Shown here piece by piece: positions 11,614-24,190 of a stretch of DNA of 64,000 nucleotides. The notes below the pieces were generated by a model. It was given only the letters and a program-made list of their open reading frames with translations. It was not told where the DNA came from and searched no databases. Source of the DNA: Xanthostigma xanthostigma (lineage: Eukaryota > Arthropoda > Insecta > Raphidioptera > Raphidiidae); NCBI GenBank assembly GCA_963575645.1, contig OY754467.1, forward strand, positions 24,263,001 through 24,327,000, written 5' to 3'. Each line of letters begins with the position of its first letter. The stretch's first letter is position 1. Both the position numbers and the translations under genes were made by a program.

Positions 11614-12160
11614 AAAAAACTCACGCTGGATGTAAACGTTGTACCTACTTGTAAAAGGTTTAAATAAAATTTTGAAACCCCCCGACTAAACGAAGGTAAG
11701 AAATCAAAGAAAATCCGTCGGGGGCTGCCATTCGCTGCCCGGAATTAAAAATAGGAAAATATCAATTGAAGACTACAATTATTTACCTACGTACCCAACG
11801 TGATTTTAAAGTTCTAATATTTTAGTTAGTTTCAGAGTAGCGAATGACAGCCGCCGACGGATTTTCTTTATTTGATTACCTTCTTTTAGTCGGGGGGTTT
11901 CAAAATTTTATTTAATCCTTTTTCAATTACAACGTTTATATCTCGTCCTGGGTTTTTTTTTCAAAATTTTTAGTTTTGTTTTTTTTTTAATTTAAACTTT
12001 TTAGAGATTTATTGCACTAAGAACCATCGCCGATGAATTACATACCTTGTACAGAAAATCGCATCTGCATTGATCAAGCCGTTTTCGAGATAAATGGCGA
12101 CATTCGAGTGCACAAACAAACAAACAATCTCTACCCTAAACGCATATACCTGCTCCGTTC
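11614..12160. mobile_element. Family C element, copy 1
   Basis: Arms 11614-11745 and 11828-11964 are inverted (GATGTAAACGTTGT, CCCCCCGACTAAA, AAAGAAAATCCGTCGG, GCCATTCGCT and their complements). The sequence continues as TTTTTAGAGATTTATTG, then TCAAGCCGTTTTCGAGATAAATGG and CAAACAAACAAAC, blocks shared with copies at 44530-46000 and 52782-53890. No protein. The recurrent block order marks a dispersed non-autonomous family. Confidence 0.7.
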
Positions 12161-12164
12161 CGTC

Positions 12165-13655
12165 GTGGGTAAAACAGGATAATATTGTAGGTACAAATTC
12201 GATTTTACCTAACAAATCGAGCGCATGTTTTGGTTGCATTTGTCTATTGCACAGTGTGCTGCGTGGTATTATCTCTAAAAAAATGTACTGCAATCTAATA
12301 TCAATACGAGAATTTTTTTATAGATGATAGGGTCATTTTTTTTTAAATATTATGTTTGAATTCGCAGCTTACTGGGTAAAATTTATATAACTTAATTATT
12401 TTTATGAGCTTGTTATTCAGTATATATGTTGTGGATCATGTAAAATCAAGGCATTATGTATAATTCCCGGGAAATATGAATAATGATAAGTCAAATCAGG
12501 CCATGTAATAAATAATAATCATTTAAACTTTATTATTTATCACAGTTCCCGGTCATTATGAATATGTATTGCATTGAGTTAATTTTATTATTTCAGAAGA
12601 AATATTCAAATAATATCAAGATAATTATATCTATGGATTTTTCTAATCGTAACTTAAATATAAAGATAGCGTTATTATTTTGGTTAAGATAAATTCCGTT
12701 GATTTTCTTATGAATCATTTATATTATTTAATTCTGTATTGAACATTTCACTTTCTGGAACATGTCTTCTATTGTTTCATTTTGAAAGTCATCTTCAAAA
12801 ACTTTTCTAAAATCGTGATTTCAGTGAAAGTACGGTTTACATTATCCGTCACTTTCGACAGCACTCTTGACGTAAATCGTAACCTGAAACAATTTGAACA
12901 AACGAATATGTGAATTATAAATGAACATATTCGTACCCTTTTTTAATTTAATTTCTAGGATATAAAATATTTAATAATACCATAATTATTTAATATACCA
13001 TATATTTAAGTCAATATGGTAAATATTTTCGAAAAAGATAGTACTTGACATATAATTATTGAAAGCATTGATTTGTCCCGTGACTGACACTCTTGAAACT
13101 AATAACTATATATTATACACTGAAATGTAAAATTTTAAATTAAGAACATGACTGAATCGAATTACACGCATGAAAAGCAGCTATCTTATGGAAGGGAGTA
13201 TAATATTTACTATATGTATATAATGTATATTCGTGCGTAGTGCAGCAATTATTATGACTCGTGTGACTTAAAATTCTCTCTTGCTCGTTTTTAACATAAA
13301 TCTCGTAAATAATATTAGTCATCATGCAGTAAATACGTAACCTGGTATTTTCATATTTCGTTAATTCCGCTTTTCATTTATTTCATTTTATTTTAGCGAA
13401 AGAAAGTTTTAATTCGAGTTTGTTACGCACATACGTTAATAATGTAAAATTTATTAAAACAACCACTGGTTTTTCATTTAAAAATGATGAAAAGTTTTTC
13501 CAACTTGTGTCCGAATACCTTGTTTTATGCAGAAAATTTTTCATTCTAATATGTGAAATTATAATTCATAAAATGTTCTCAAAACATCGTTGGTAGACAT
13601 AATTTTATGCCTACATCGCAAAGTTGTTTACGCAGATTTTTTATTTTTTACATTT
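12165..13655. other. No gene recognised; one small hairpin
   Basis: About 1.5 kb of AT-rich DNA. A perfect 10-bp hairpin (ACGAATATGT at 12902-12911, ACATATTCGT at 12925-12934, 13-nt loop) is the only clear structure. Confidence 0.5.
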
Positions 13656-13659
13656 TTTG

Positions 13660-14725
13660 AGCTCCGTAAGTTCTAATGAAACCATTATAGGATCGCTTTG
13701 TTATCCGTCTGTTTGTCTATCCGTCAAGACTCGTGTTCTCATAAACGGATAAAGATATCAAGTTGGAGGAGGGTCAATAAGGCCACTTTTTTCGGCTCAT
13801 TTTATTTTTGAGAAAAAATATGGAAACTTTTTTTAATATCTACTAGTAACAATAAGTCGATTTGATCCTAAACGGACCATTCCCAAGCTTCCCCAATACC
13901 CCTAAATGAGGGTTAAAGGGGATGATTTTACTATTTATTCTAAGCATTATTTATTAATGTAAACTTGACAACTAGACAAGGGTATCTTAAGGTTTTTGGG
14001 GTCGCTGATTTCGAATCTGAAGTCCGTTGACCTCTATCCCGTCGGGTTCAAGGTCATGTGAAGATCGCATTGAGAAAAAGTTGGTGAAGAAATACAGAAA
14101 GTTAGATATACAGGTTTTTGAGGTTGCTGATTCCGAATCTGAGGTTCGTTGACCCCTACCACATCAGATATAAGGTCATTCGAAGGTCAAATTGTGAAAA
14201 ATTTGATAAATAAATACAGCAAATCAAATATAGATGTACGAGGGGTCACTGGTTCCGAATCTGACATCAAGTTCAAGGTCATTTGGAATCTGCATCCCCA
14301 AAACCCTATATATTTGATTTTTTGTATATTTCAATTTTCTTACAGTTTGACCTTCAAATGACCTTGAACCTGATCTGATAGGGTCAATGGACTTCCGATT
14401 CGGAATAAGCGACACCAAAAAACCTAAGATATCCTGGTCTAATCTGATGATCAAGTTTACATAAATAAGTAAAGTTTAGAATAAATAGTAAAATCACCCC
14501 CTTTAACCCACCTTTAGGCTTACTAGGGAGGCCTGGAGGAGGTCCGTTAAGGGTCAAATCGACTTATTATTGTTAGTTGATATAAAAAAAGTTTCCATTT
14601 TTTTAACTTAAAAACAAAATGGGCCGAAAATCGGCCTTATTGACTCTCACCCTTTAAGTTAAAAACTGTAAACCTCAATAAAGGAATTGTCAAATTGTTA
14701 TAAAGCGCGGTACGGAACCATTACA
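13660..14725. mobile_element. Foldback repeat with internal tandem units
   Basis: Arms 13771-14070 and 14343-14644 are inverted copies (GGGTCAATAAGGCC, GGTTAAAGGGG, TTGGGGTCGC and complements). Between and within them a unit of about 110-125 bp recurs (GCTGATTCCGAATCTGA ... GTTGACC ... AAGGTCAT; near 13999, 14124, 14245). The outer parts, TCCGTAAGTTCTAATG at 13658 and GGTACGGAACC at 14708, resemble the ends of lepidopteran GTTCCGTA repeats. Apparent open frames here come from the repeats. Confidence 0.7.
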
Positions 14726-16020
14726 CTCGCATTTGTTCGTCTTTTTTTACTTAATATCTTGAGATAAATATTTTTGAAGTAAAACTTTTTTGGGCACTGT
14801 GTAATGAAATTGATTCACGAGATTGAAAATGTAACGGAAGTGGGCGCTATGTACGTACCTATAACATATTATATTATAAAAACCGGATATAGAATATTAA
14901 GGGAAGTAGACAACGTGACAAATCACTTGACTTATAACCTAAAGATCATAGATTCTATCCCGGTGGTCGGTGATATCATTATAATTGTGTTTATTTTTTT
15001 TTCAATAGGTCATATTATGCATGTTTTTTTTATATTTTTAATAGATGATTTAGTCAACTGTAATACGGAAAAAAATTTATAACCATTTAAAAATGTAATA
15101 TTATCATAAGAAAACAAATATACATTTCACATTTAAAAATAGACAGTTTAAACAATCGGCCATATTGGCGGCCTTATGTGACGTCATGATATACGATGCA
15201 TGTCAACCTTGATGCCAAATTGTCAATGTTCTAAATGCAGTTTATTTGTTGTTTTCTCTAAATACTGACATATGCTTACTGTGAGACGACACAATCGTCA
15301 TGGAAACTGTTGTTGATATGTACTCTGACGTCACGCTGCGTTTTGAAAAATCAAAAATAGCGCGTATTTTCTACATTTCTTTTTCATTATTTGTATTTTT
15401 TTCAGTGATTAGATTATTAAAATAGCCATTATGATATATTCAGGAATTAAAATATATTTCGAATAAAAATTTAAACCAATTTGGAGTCCCGTGCATATGA
15501 CCTATTATGCTATTCCAACTCTACAAGGCAAAATTCACCTTTCAAAATTGTAGAATATTTTTTATAAATAAGGCATTTTGAACACAATTTAACACTCGAT
15601 TTTTAACAGCAGGACATCCGTTAACAACCTAGCCTGAAGACCTCAAATGTTTAGCGTCTATAATCTACAATATGTCTCCCTTTAATGACAGCTACTTTAC
15701 CTACGTGTAAAATCGGTCAGTCTAAACACAATTGCGCTTTAGCGCATAATGACGTCTATATATGTATTGTGTATGGCTATCTCTTCCTAAACTACTGCAC
15801 TGATTTTGACGATCAATGTGTCATTTAAAAGGGTTCAATGTACAGGTGTGCAAAAGGGTGTTAAAATTGCACTAAATGGATTTTAAGGGTTGAAAATGGA
15901 AGTTTAACGTTATAAACTAGATTATATATTATGAACAAGCTTTGAAAAAACAGTTTGCATATTTATATCAAATTACAGTTTACTTTTGAGTTATCCAAAA
16001 TATTATAGTAAATTAATCAC
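14726..16020. other. No gene; fragments of dispersed repeats
   Basis: TTTGAAGTAAAACTT with a following GGCAC (near 14778) also occurs near 41486, as a short shared repeat piece. The block CCATATTGGCGGCCTTATG, GACGTCATGATATAC and CATGTCAACCTTGATG (15158-15217) is the inverse of one at about 61695-61745. The 92-codon ATG frame at 14804-15082 resembles nothing I know and ends in a run of hydrophobic codons from T-rich DNA, so I do not call it a gene. Confidence 0.5.
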
Positions 16021-16026
16021 TAATAG

Positions 16027-18837
16027 TACAGTCATTTGGTAGTTTAACCTGAAAAGTTTTACGGGAGTTTTTAAAATTAGTGATTTTATAGATTTTGATG
16101 TGCTTTTTCCGAATTTTCAGTTTGCCACTTCGTATCTTTCCCGATCGCGACGCCATAATGGAATAATGGCGCCAACAAAGAGTTTTTTGACAATATCTCC
16201 TCCCAGACTCATTTTTAGGAAAATATGAATAGCGACATTGGAAAGAATGAAAAATTTTACGAAAGAAACATGGGTAACATGTATTTTTTACATGAAATTA
16301 GAACTAGCTTAAGCAACGAATAATTCTAGATGGAAAAGTCGAAAGCAGAACATTTGACATAGGAACTTTGTTTGGACTAGTTAGGAGATAAACATACTAA
16401 AAGTCCTTACCCCTCCGAGGTACGCCCGAACGGGGGGAGCACAAAGAAGGTCCCGTTTTTTGGTTTTTTGCTTTCATCTCGAAAACGGTACGTCGTACGA
16501 AATTTTGTTGTAATAAATAATGAAAGCTGTTAAAATTCTCTACAACTTTAGCTTTCACACTTTTTATCTATCTCCAATCTTTGCCTAGCTATGAGCTCCG
16601 AAAAATGGTCGATTTTCAAAAATGTGTTAAATTCTCTGTAGCACATTCTAACAATACAAATTTGTCAAAATCATTTCGTATTGCTCATCCACACTATTAA
16701 AAACACCCACGCACTATTAAAAAATAACATAAGCTGGGAGTACCTCCACGCAGAGCCCTCTTTCCCACTGGGCACTCTGGCACGTGCCCAGGGCCCCGCG
16801 ATCGATAGGGACCCCCTAGTTCAATGGTATACTAAGTACCTAAACTGTTTAAAATAAAAATCATCAGTGAACTAGTTTTTCATATACTTATTTTTTTTTT
16901 GTGTCCATGTTAAAATTGGGAACGTGATCCTTTTAAATATATGCATTTTATATCACATTCCTCGACTTAGAACCTAGAACCTTGTTTATCTATTTTCTTT
17001 GTCTATTCTAACAAAATAGTGCTCTGTTAAGGTCATAGGGGCCCCATTATCCTAATGTGCCCAGGGCCTCCAATAGGTTAAAGCTTATGTTATTTTTTAA
17101 TAGTGTGTGGGTGTTTTTAAAAGTGTGGATGAGCGATACGAAATGATTTCGACAAATTCGTATTGTTACAATGTGCTACAGAGAATTTAACACATTTTTG
17201 AAAATCGACCATTTTTCGGAGCTCATAGCTAGGCAAAGATTGGAGATAGATAAAAAGTGTGAAAGCTAAAGTTGTAGAGAATTTTATCAGCTTTCATTAT
17301 GTATTACAACAAAATTTCGTACAACGTACCGTTTTCGAGATGAAAACAAAAAACCAAAAAACGGGACCTTCTTTGTGCTCCCCCCCCTTCGGGCGTACCT
17401 CAGAGGGGCAAGGACTTTTAGTATGTTTATCTCCTAACTAGTCCAAACAAAGTTCCTAAGTCAAATGTTCTGTTTTCGACTTTTCCATCTAGATTCCCCT
17501 TATGAGCACTCATTGACCAAACTAAACGAGCAGAAATTTGTTTACTGAGGTCACAAAGTGACATGCGTCGATCGAGTTCTTACATTGGAATGGGCTTGTG
17601 AGAGCGCGCGCTCTGTACGGAAATGCTGTAACTTTTGAATGGGACAAGCAAATGATATGTAACCAATTGCAGATGAGAAAGTATCATTTTCTTGAAGTAT
17701 TAAGTGTGTTTCAAAATTTTGTTAAGTTCAATTATATATGTAACTTTACATTGATGCACTGCGTAGGTTTTCAATTATTTGACAAAACTTTATGAAACAT
17801 AAACAATTTGTTGAAAAATACTTTGATAACATACTTAAAGGGTTTGTTAAGCCAAAAAAAAAAAATAGAAAAAAATATTTTCGGAAATTCAGGCCTTTGA
17901 AGTTTGTCCAATTTTGAAGATAGCCGTTTTCCGCAGTAGGCACCTGTCTTTATAATTGTCAATATTGCAACTTTAAAGTGTGATATTGACACTTTGTAAG
18001 TAGCCATTTTCCAGCTTACGATATGTAGGTACTATAAGTTACAGTTATTCATTTTGTGTTACATACATATATGTTTTAATGTTTTTTTTATTCAACTAAG
18101 ACGAACTTAACATTTTCGAATAAAAACAAAGAAAAATCGCGTGTAAAAATGTTTAATAATTTCTAAAATAAATTTTTCTAATTTTTTTGGCTGAAAAAGT
18201 ATTTTAGACAAATCCTTTAAGTACATGCTATCAAAGTATTTTTTTTCAACAAATTGTTTATGTTTCATAGAATTTTGTCAAATAATTGAAAACCTACGCA
18301 GTGCTCCAATGTAGCGCTACATAATTATATAATTGTTAAAGTACTTAAATATTTTTTGGAACACACATAATACTTCAAGAAAATGATACTTTTTTATCTG
18401 CAATTGGTTTCATATCATTTGCTTGGCCCAATCAAAGTTACAGCCATTTCCGAACAGAGCACGTGCTCTCACAATCCTATTCCAATGTAAGTATGCGATC
18501 GACGCATGTCACTTTGTGACCTTAGTTAACAAATTTCTGCTCGCTCGAATTTCATGTGAAAATACATGTTACACATGTTTCCCTCTTAAAATTTTCCGTT
18601 CTTTCCAATGGCGCTATTCATATTTTCCTAAAAATGCGTCGGGAAAGAGTTATTGTCAAAAAACTGTTTTTAGACGCCATTTTTCCAATATGGCGGCACG
18701 AGCGGTAACGGTACGAGGAGGTAAAGTAGAAATTCGGAAAGAGCACATCGACATCTATAAAATCATTAATTGTCAAAACTCCCGGAAAACTTTTCAGGTA
18801 GGTATGTAACCTCTTTTATCGGCACCAAATGACTGTA
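16027..18837. mobile_element. Large palindromic element (outer), TA-flanked, interrupted
   Basis: The ends are TACAGTCATTTGGT and ACCAAATGACTGTA. The outer left arm is 16029-about 16305, resumes at about 17528 and continues to about 17870. The right arm is about 18180-18835. Matching blocks include AAACATG...TAACATGTATTTT, GCAGAAATTTGTT, GTGACATGCGTCGATCG and ATAAACAATTTGTTGAA. The outer arms are joined seamlessly once 16306-17527 is removed, so another palindrome (next entry) inserted in the left arm. No transposase is visible. Open frames in the right arm (to 129 codons) are by-products of the repeat. Confidence 0.8.
16325..17494. mobile_element. Inner palindrome inserted in the outer palindrome's arm
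   Basis: Arms 16325-16735 and 17082-17494 are inverted copies, about 410 bp each, with few differences. Outer end TCTAGATGGAAAAGTCG, inner end AAAAAATAACATAAGCT. The 346-nt loop is GC-rich at both edges (GGCACGTGCCCAGGGCCCC near 16780, GGGGCCCC near 17039) and looks like the remnant of a further, unrelated inverted-repeat element. The interruption of the outer arm is the reason to call this an insertion. Confidence 0.8.
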
Positions 18838-18854
18838 CTATTATATATAAAATA

Positions 18855-19647
18855 TCTATATTAATATTATAAATGCGAAAGTATCTCTGTCGGTCTGTCA
18901 CGCTTTTACGGCAAAACTGCTCGGCCAATTATTGTGATGAAATTTAATTTGGAATTAGCTTAAACCTGAGGAAGAACATAGACAACTTTTTTCAAAATTG
19001 AACCCCTATGGGGATGAAGTGCGGGTTGGAATATTGTATGAAGTTACAATTTCACGATCAGACCGCTGGGGCGATTGTGATGAAATTTAATATGGAGATA
19101 GTTTAAGCTCTCGGGAAAGACATAATTAACTACTTTTTTCCAAAATTAACCCCTAAGAAGGTTTAATGTCTTCTCATGGATCTTCTCATTAGATTAAGGT
19201 TAAAAGTGGATGTTTTGGTACTTCTAAGGCTAAATTTAGATGCGCCCAAATTGTGTTTATAAGTTTGTCATCTGAGTCAAAATATTGTTAGGACTCTTTT
19301 AATTAGTGAAAAATCTAAAGGAGACTGTGTTTTAATACCACGAATACCAATTGTAGCAACGGATTTGTCTTTTCAATTTCAAAGATTATAATTTTCAATA
19401 AAAAATGTTTTCGGAATAACTATAAACAAACACTAGGTAGCTGGCATTCATTTGAAAAACTACGTTTTTCGCACGGCCAGCTGTATATGGCTTGCTCACA
19501 TGTATCGAATCCACAAAATCTTTATGTTTTTGCAAAAGAGGTTTATTGAGTTTCATTAGAGTCTTGCTTGAATTTATTAAGTTTTTAATCAATTATATCA
19601 ATTGTAAACACTGACTCGACGCGGGCGAAGTCGCGGATAAAAGCTGG
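18855..19647 (+). mobile_element. Non-autonomous Helitron with canonical ends
   Basis: It begins TCTATATTAATATTATAAAT directly after an A (18854) and ends AGCTGG directly before a T (19648). The rule A^TC...CTRR^T is met. Just upstream of the end GCGGGCGAAGTCGCGG can form the usual 3' hairpin. Inside, a TTGTGATGAAATTTAAT-containing block is present twice (near 18933 and 19075). No Rep/helicase is encoded. These features match the abundant lepidopteran Helitron-derived repeats. Confidence 0.85.
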
Positions 19648-19796
19648 TTATAAAATATAATATTTCGAGCGAGCTACTTTAAATAATAGTAAATATACGT
19701 ACGCAAGTTATTTTGTATGTCTATTTTTGAAATTTGTCGCCCCGCGTACGTTTTCTATTATTCCAATTCCATTTGAGATTGAATAAAATTTAGTAG

Positions 19797-20040
19797 TATA
19801 CTAATATTATAAAGAGGTAAAGTATGTCAGTTTGAATGTCGGAGGTAATCTTCGAAACTACTCATACGATTTCAAGAAATTTTTCACCAATATTTAGAAT
19901 GGACCTTCAGGTTGGACATAGGCTTTACATTATTGCTTTAAAATAAAATCGCTTTTCGTGGAGACCAATTCTGATACGTTAAGTCGACGAAAAAACGGTG
20001 GAAATCTACAAATTCGGGTGAAGCCGGACCGGGCCGCTAA
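19797..20040 (+). mobile_element. Short Helitron-derived element
   Basis: TATACTAATATTATAAAGAGG opens the copy, although the 5' TC is mutated. AAGCCGGACCGGGCCGCTAA closes it at 20040, before a T. CCGG-A-CCGG can pair as the terminal hairpin. It shares the 3' consensus with the minus-strand copy at 36479-37491. Confidence 0.8.
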
Positions 20041-20979
20041 TCATTAATAAAAGGTCAATGTTGACTTGATTTATCGTTCCCTGACTGTGCCGCCCACGTG
20101 CAGTGCATCTCCTGCTCACCCACTTACGGCGACCACGGACCTACTAGTTACGAATCTAACGTACTATTAATATTACGACCATGTTAGGAGAATATTGGTT
20201 GGTTTATGCCTAACTGTATTTATCAGCATGGATCTATTTTGTATTTCGAGATAATATAATCACGTTCACGGTTCATTGTGTAGAGCGTTAGTGGCATTAT
20301 TGAATCGTATTTCCATTGATCAGGTAATTATGCATCGGAGTACACAATTTAATATTAGATGGCATTCTTGCTATGATGAATATCCTTTGATACATGATTG
20401 GAAATTATGGTTTAAGGAAGTGCAGTGTTGGATTTAGAAATTACATTTCCACTGTTTTGTGAATTACAAATAGAACGACATCTTAAGTGTCCCTCAAGTT
20501 TTTAAATGGTGGTCACAGCCTACATACATAGTTTCATTTAAAACTTAACTTGACTTAAATATGGTGGGTACTCAAAATTTAACGAAAATTTGACGTTTAA
20601 TACATTAAAAAATTCCAGCCAATTGGGCTTTAAAATATTGACATTTGACATATTATAATAAGGAAAATAAAATTTTCCTTAAAGTGTGCGGTGACGCAGG
20701 TAACGGTTGGCACTAAATATTATGATTTTGCTATTCGCTGGCATGATTATCTACATAATATGTTATCACGTCATGTAAAAATTAACCAAAGTATGCTTGT
20801 CATCTACTAAACTAATTTCTTTAAGATCTACATAACAAAAGAACAGCTGATTTTTTTTATTTTCATAATGTTTCCGAAACTATAAAGTTTAGAAAAAAAA
20901 ATTGGAAACTTTTTAGTAAAATAAATAGAAAAGGAAATATAAAATATGAAAAATCCAAATAGTTAATCATAAAAAACAT
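20041..20979. other. No gene; Helitron-like internal fragment
   Basis: 20610-20880 (ATTGACATTTGACATATTATAATAA, then GGTAAC/GTTTCC blocks) is a diverged relative of 33850-34110, which lies in another Helitron-like repeat. The rest, including a slightly GC-richer stretch near 20085-20150, is unassigned. Confidence 0.5.
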
Positions 20980-22240
20980 AGATATGTGCTCAATATTTTC
21001 AATAATTTTAGTTTTAAACTCTCTGAGTTTCGGTTGGTGAACATTGATCCAATACATAAACCTTATCATATTGTACAGAGGACAGTGCTGCATGTAATTA
21101 GTATGAGGGACGTCAGGCATTACAAAGGCAGCATTTTTCTTAAGGTTGATCTGAGGAACATTCACAGTAAATAGATTTAAAAACTCCTTGTTTTCAATAT
21201 AATTATTAATTATTTTTACTGATATAATATAATAATTTATAGAATTTTCTTATTAGTATGTAGCAAATTAAACTGTTAACAGTAAGAATCATAATCAAAA
21301 TTATGACCCGGATATGATCCAGTGGTTCCGAAGACTAAATATTTTTAATTTTATAAAGTTTCTTTGAACACTCTCTATAATATTTATCATGAACTTTTGC
21401 CATGGATATAGGCGAAACTGACGTTTTAAATTTTTAAAATCAGTGGAATATCTCCTTATAAAACCAAGGGTTCTCATTGTACAATATAATAAATATGTGA
21501 AATAAACTATAAATTATTGTCAAATATAACATCTATACCAGTTAAATGATTAACGCGTGAAAGCATATCGTTACTCATAATATTATAATAGTTGCATATA
21601 TTTAAGAATTTACTATATAAATCATTGTCTATCTACTTAATGTGCGGTGAGTGAAGGCAACAAAGCGTATCGAAAATATATCTGCGTCTCTTTCTTCGAT
21701 GCAATTCCCTGATTTCTCCGATGATAGAATTGGTTGATGTACTCGCATTCAATCTGAATAAAGTATGTCTGTTTCAAAAACTTTGTCTTTTTCTATGACG
21801 TTAACATGGGCGTACCCAGCTTTTGGCCCAGGAGGGGGCAAAAAAGAAATTTCTTAAGCCGGGTCCCCCGTGCTTGTTTTGCCCCCCTGGATACGCCAAT
21901 GTTTACGGCTTAAAAAAGACAGAAGTATATCTTTGCACCGTAATAGTTCGATTGCGATTTTATTCCTATGCTCAGTATAGAATAAAAGTATATGAATAGT
22001 TGTTTTAAATATATACTTAGATTTACTAAAAGTTATCGTTACACATTTATTAATATTAAAGTAAAGCTTGTTGTCTACACTCCATTTATAAAAGTTATTA
22101 CTATCGTGTTGCAACTTTTCTGTATCATTGACATCGGTTATTTAAAAAAAAAATCTTCAGGTCATCGGCAAACATTAAAATATTAGAAGATTTTGTTACC
22201 TCTAATATATCGCTTATAAAAGCGACAGACAAAAGCTTAA
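20980..22240 (-). pseudogene. Decayed LINE: reverse transcriptase to C-terminus
   Basis: Read on the minus strand, protein blocks of a CR1/Jockey-type LINE occur in order. FISDI with the catalytic box FADDLKIF is at 22161-22172 and its flanks. NNFYKWSVDNKLYFN with KCVTITFSK follows (about 22080-22015). RTLGFIRR is near 21471-21454 and IESVQRNF at 21377-21360. The end block is HTNYMQHCPLYNMI (about 21105-21060). Several frame changes and stops separate them, so it is dead. The catalytic aspartates of the second RT motif are still present. A 97-bp hairpin element (21805-21901) interrupts it. The upstream half of the LINE is missing. Confidence 0.85.
21805..21901. mobile_element. 97-bp miniature hairpin element
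   Basis: CATGGGCGTACCCAG at the left and CTGGATACGCCAATG at the right are inverted, with a further GGGGGCAAAA / TTTTGCCCCCC pairing inside. Such G-rich termini are common on tiny inverted-repeat elements of insects. It lies inside the minus-strand LINE relic and so is probably younger than it. Confidence 0.65.
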
Positions 22241-22244
22241 ATGC

Positions 22245-23627
22245 TGTTAAATATCGATGAAGTTATAAAATAGACCTTACACGTTTCAATGTTTATCTAT
22301 TTCTCAAATTTTACTAAATTGATTCTCAAAATTTTTCTCAAATTGGCAATAAATGACGACAGCCACACTATATTATTTAATTAAAAATTACATCAACAGT
22401 ACTTTGAAAATGTAATTTTATAATCTCGACCATCAGATGATACAAACTACAGTAAATATAAAAGCATTAGGTAATTTTGTTAATTACGAAACAAATAATT
22501 TATTAAATCAGCAGCTTATATATCTGGGGGGTAATGAGGTACAGTACTGATGAGTAAGTGACATCAAGTGAAAATGAGAGTTAGCGAGTTTTAACAGTCA
22601 CATGAGTCGAAATATCGCACCAGAGATATATCTACTATATTTTTTGCACGTGTTTGCAGATGTTCGGTTCATTTTCATTTAATAAAAAGAAATTGACATT
22701 TCATTAGTTTTGAAAATGTTATTTCTAAATAAAAGTAGTGGCAGTCGCACCCTGAACAAAGGGAGACATATTAATTTACCGTTGAGTCGCTACAACTTTT
22801 GTTTTACTTTACGCACTGGTGTTAAATTGGTCATTTTCTGACCGCTATATTTGCATTAAAAGAGGCTGATTTATAGCAGATAGTTCAAAAATTTATTTAA
22901 TTACATATAAAATAAACAATTAAAAAATCAGATTTCCTGACAAGAAATTGTTAAAACCGGTGTTTTGGTAGGTAGGTAACTAAAATAAGTAATTAGAAGA
23001 GGATTGTATATTCATAATTCCGCTTCTAGAATAATTGTATACTTTGATAATTAAGATGTTGAAATATGAATCATGTAAGTAAAAGTGTGTAAATGTGTCT
23101 CATATATGAACAAAGTTTATAAAATCGCAGTAAAATTTTTAAATTAAATATTACCTTGAATTTTACCCTTAGTTATATGAAGACAGTTTATGTAGAAACG
23201 AATATTTTTCTACATGTTTTTTATTTTTAATATTATTTGTTTATATATATTGCATAATTTTTTAATTGAAATAAAAAATGCAAGTAATTTCAAAATAAAA
23301 ATTATCACATATTTTTCAATTTCTAGCCAAAGCTTTGTAAAACTAACAATCTAATATTTAGTAAGTGGATATTGGAGCTTATTTTCAAAGCACAATACAG
23401 TTTGCCAGGGATGCCCATTGCTCATTTCATATATTTTTTTAATTGACCTCAATTAGGCAATAATATACTTAAACTAATAAAATTGTGTGTTGTATTGTAG
23501 GTACGACTCAATATCATAAAAAATTAATGGATAAAAAGTTAAGTATTTTATATATTTGTGTTTTGAAAATTTATCACTCGAACATAATATCACTTATAAT
23601 ATTTTTCCATTAAAAAGTAAATCTGAA
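22245..23627. other. No gene recognised
   Basis: Very AT-rich DNA of about 1.4 kb with no coding, inverted-repeat or dispersed-repeat signal I can defend. Confidence 0.5.
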
Positions 23628-23629
23628 AT

Positions 23630-24190
23630 ATAGGGTGCTTTCGTTTTGGACGCTTACACGCTTTCAGCGCTTACGCTTATAAACGCTATTTATTGACATT
23701 CGTCTTGGCTTTTAAACGCTAATGTTACTCATTAAAATACCATTCGCTTTGAGATCTATGCTTTGGGATAAGCGCGAGTAAACGTCAGTTGGCATCATTA
23801 TGGCGGATGTAATTAATTTAGCTATTTTTCAAGCAATAATGGATCTTCTAAATTAATGGAGTATAATTTGGGCAATGAATTTGCCATTTTTCAAAGAAAA
23901 AATAATTTTAAGTTTCACTTGCTTTCAGTTCACACAAAAATTAGGTTAAGATGCCTTAAACATGACACGGACAAACGCTTATACCGTGTTCGTTTTAGTA
24001 GTTAGCACGATTTGGCGCTGACGCTTTTGCTGCACTAACTAGAGAGGTAAAGTGTTTGTGAGCGTTGTGCCGATCGTTTGAACTCAAGAATAAGCGCGCT
24101 TTGTCAGCGCTTACAGCATCAACTTAAACACTAAAAACACCGCTTGACAGCGCTGAAAGCGTGTAAGCGCCCAAAACGAATGCACCCATA
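23630..24190 (+). mobile_element. Harbinger-like non-autonomous element
   Basis: The element is 23633-24187. Its ends GGGTGCTTTCGTTTTGGACGC and the complement of GCGCCCAAAACGAATGCACCC form inverted repeats of about 38 bp, extending over CTTACACGCTTTCAGCGC. The trinucleotide ATA flanks both sides (23630-23632, 24188-24190). G-rich termini plus a 3-bp duplication fit PIF/Harbinger-type elements. A short ATG frame at 23800-23856 (MADVINLAIFQ) may be a remnant of a coded protein. No DDE domain is present. Confidence 0.7.

Noticed and set aside
14804..15082. 92-codon ATG frame
   Set aside because: No recognisable domain, a hydrophobic tail from T-rich DNA, and a neighbouring dispersed repeat; no transcript signals.
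18423..18809. 129-codon open frame
   Set aside because: It lies wholly in the right arm of the 16-18.8-kb palindrome, has no family resemblance, and starts without an ATG context.
22540..22620. CTGATGAG...GAAAA resembling a hammerhead ribozyme core
   Set aside because: The bases that should form stem II between CTGATGA and GAAA do not pair, and no stems I and III can be closed.
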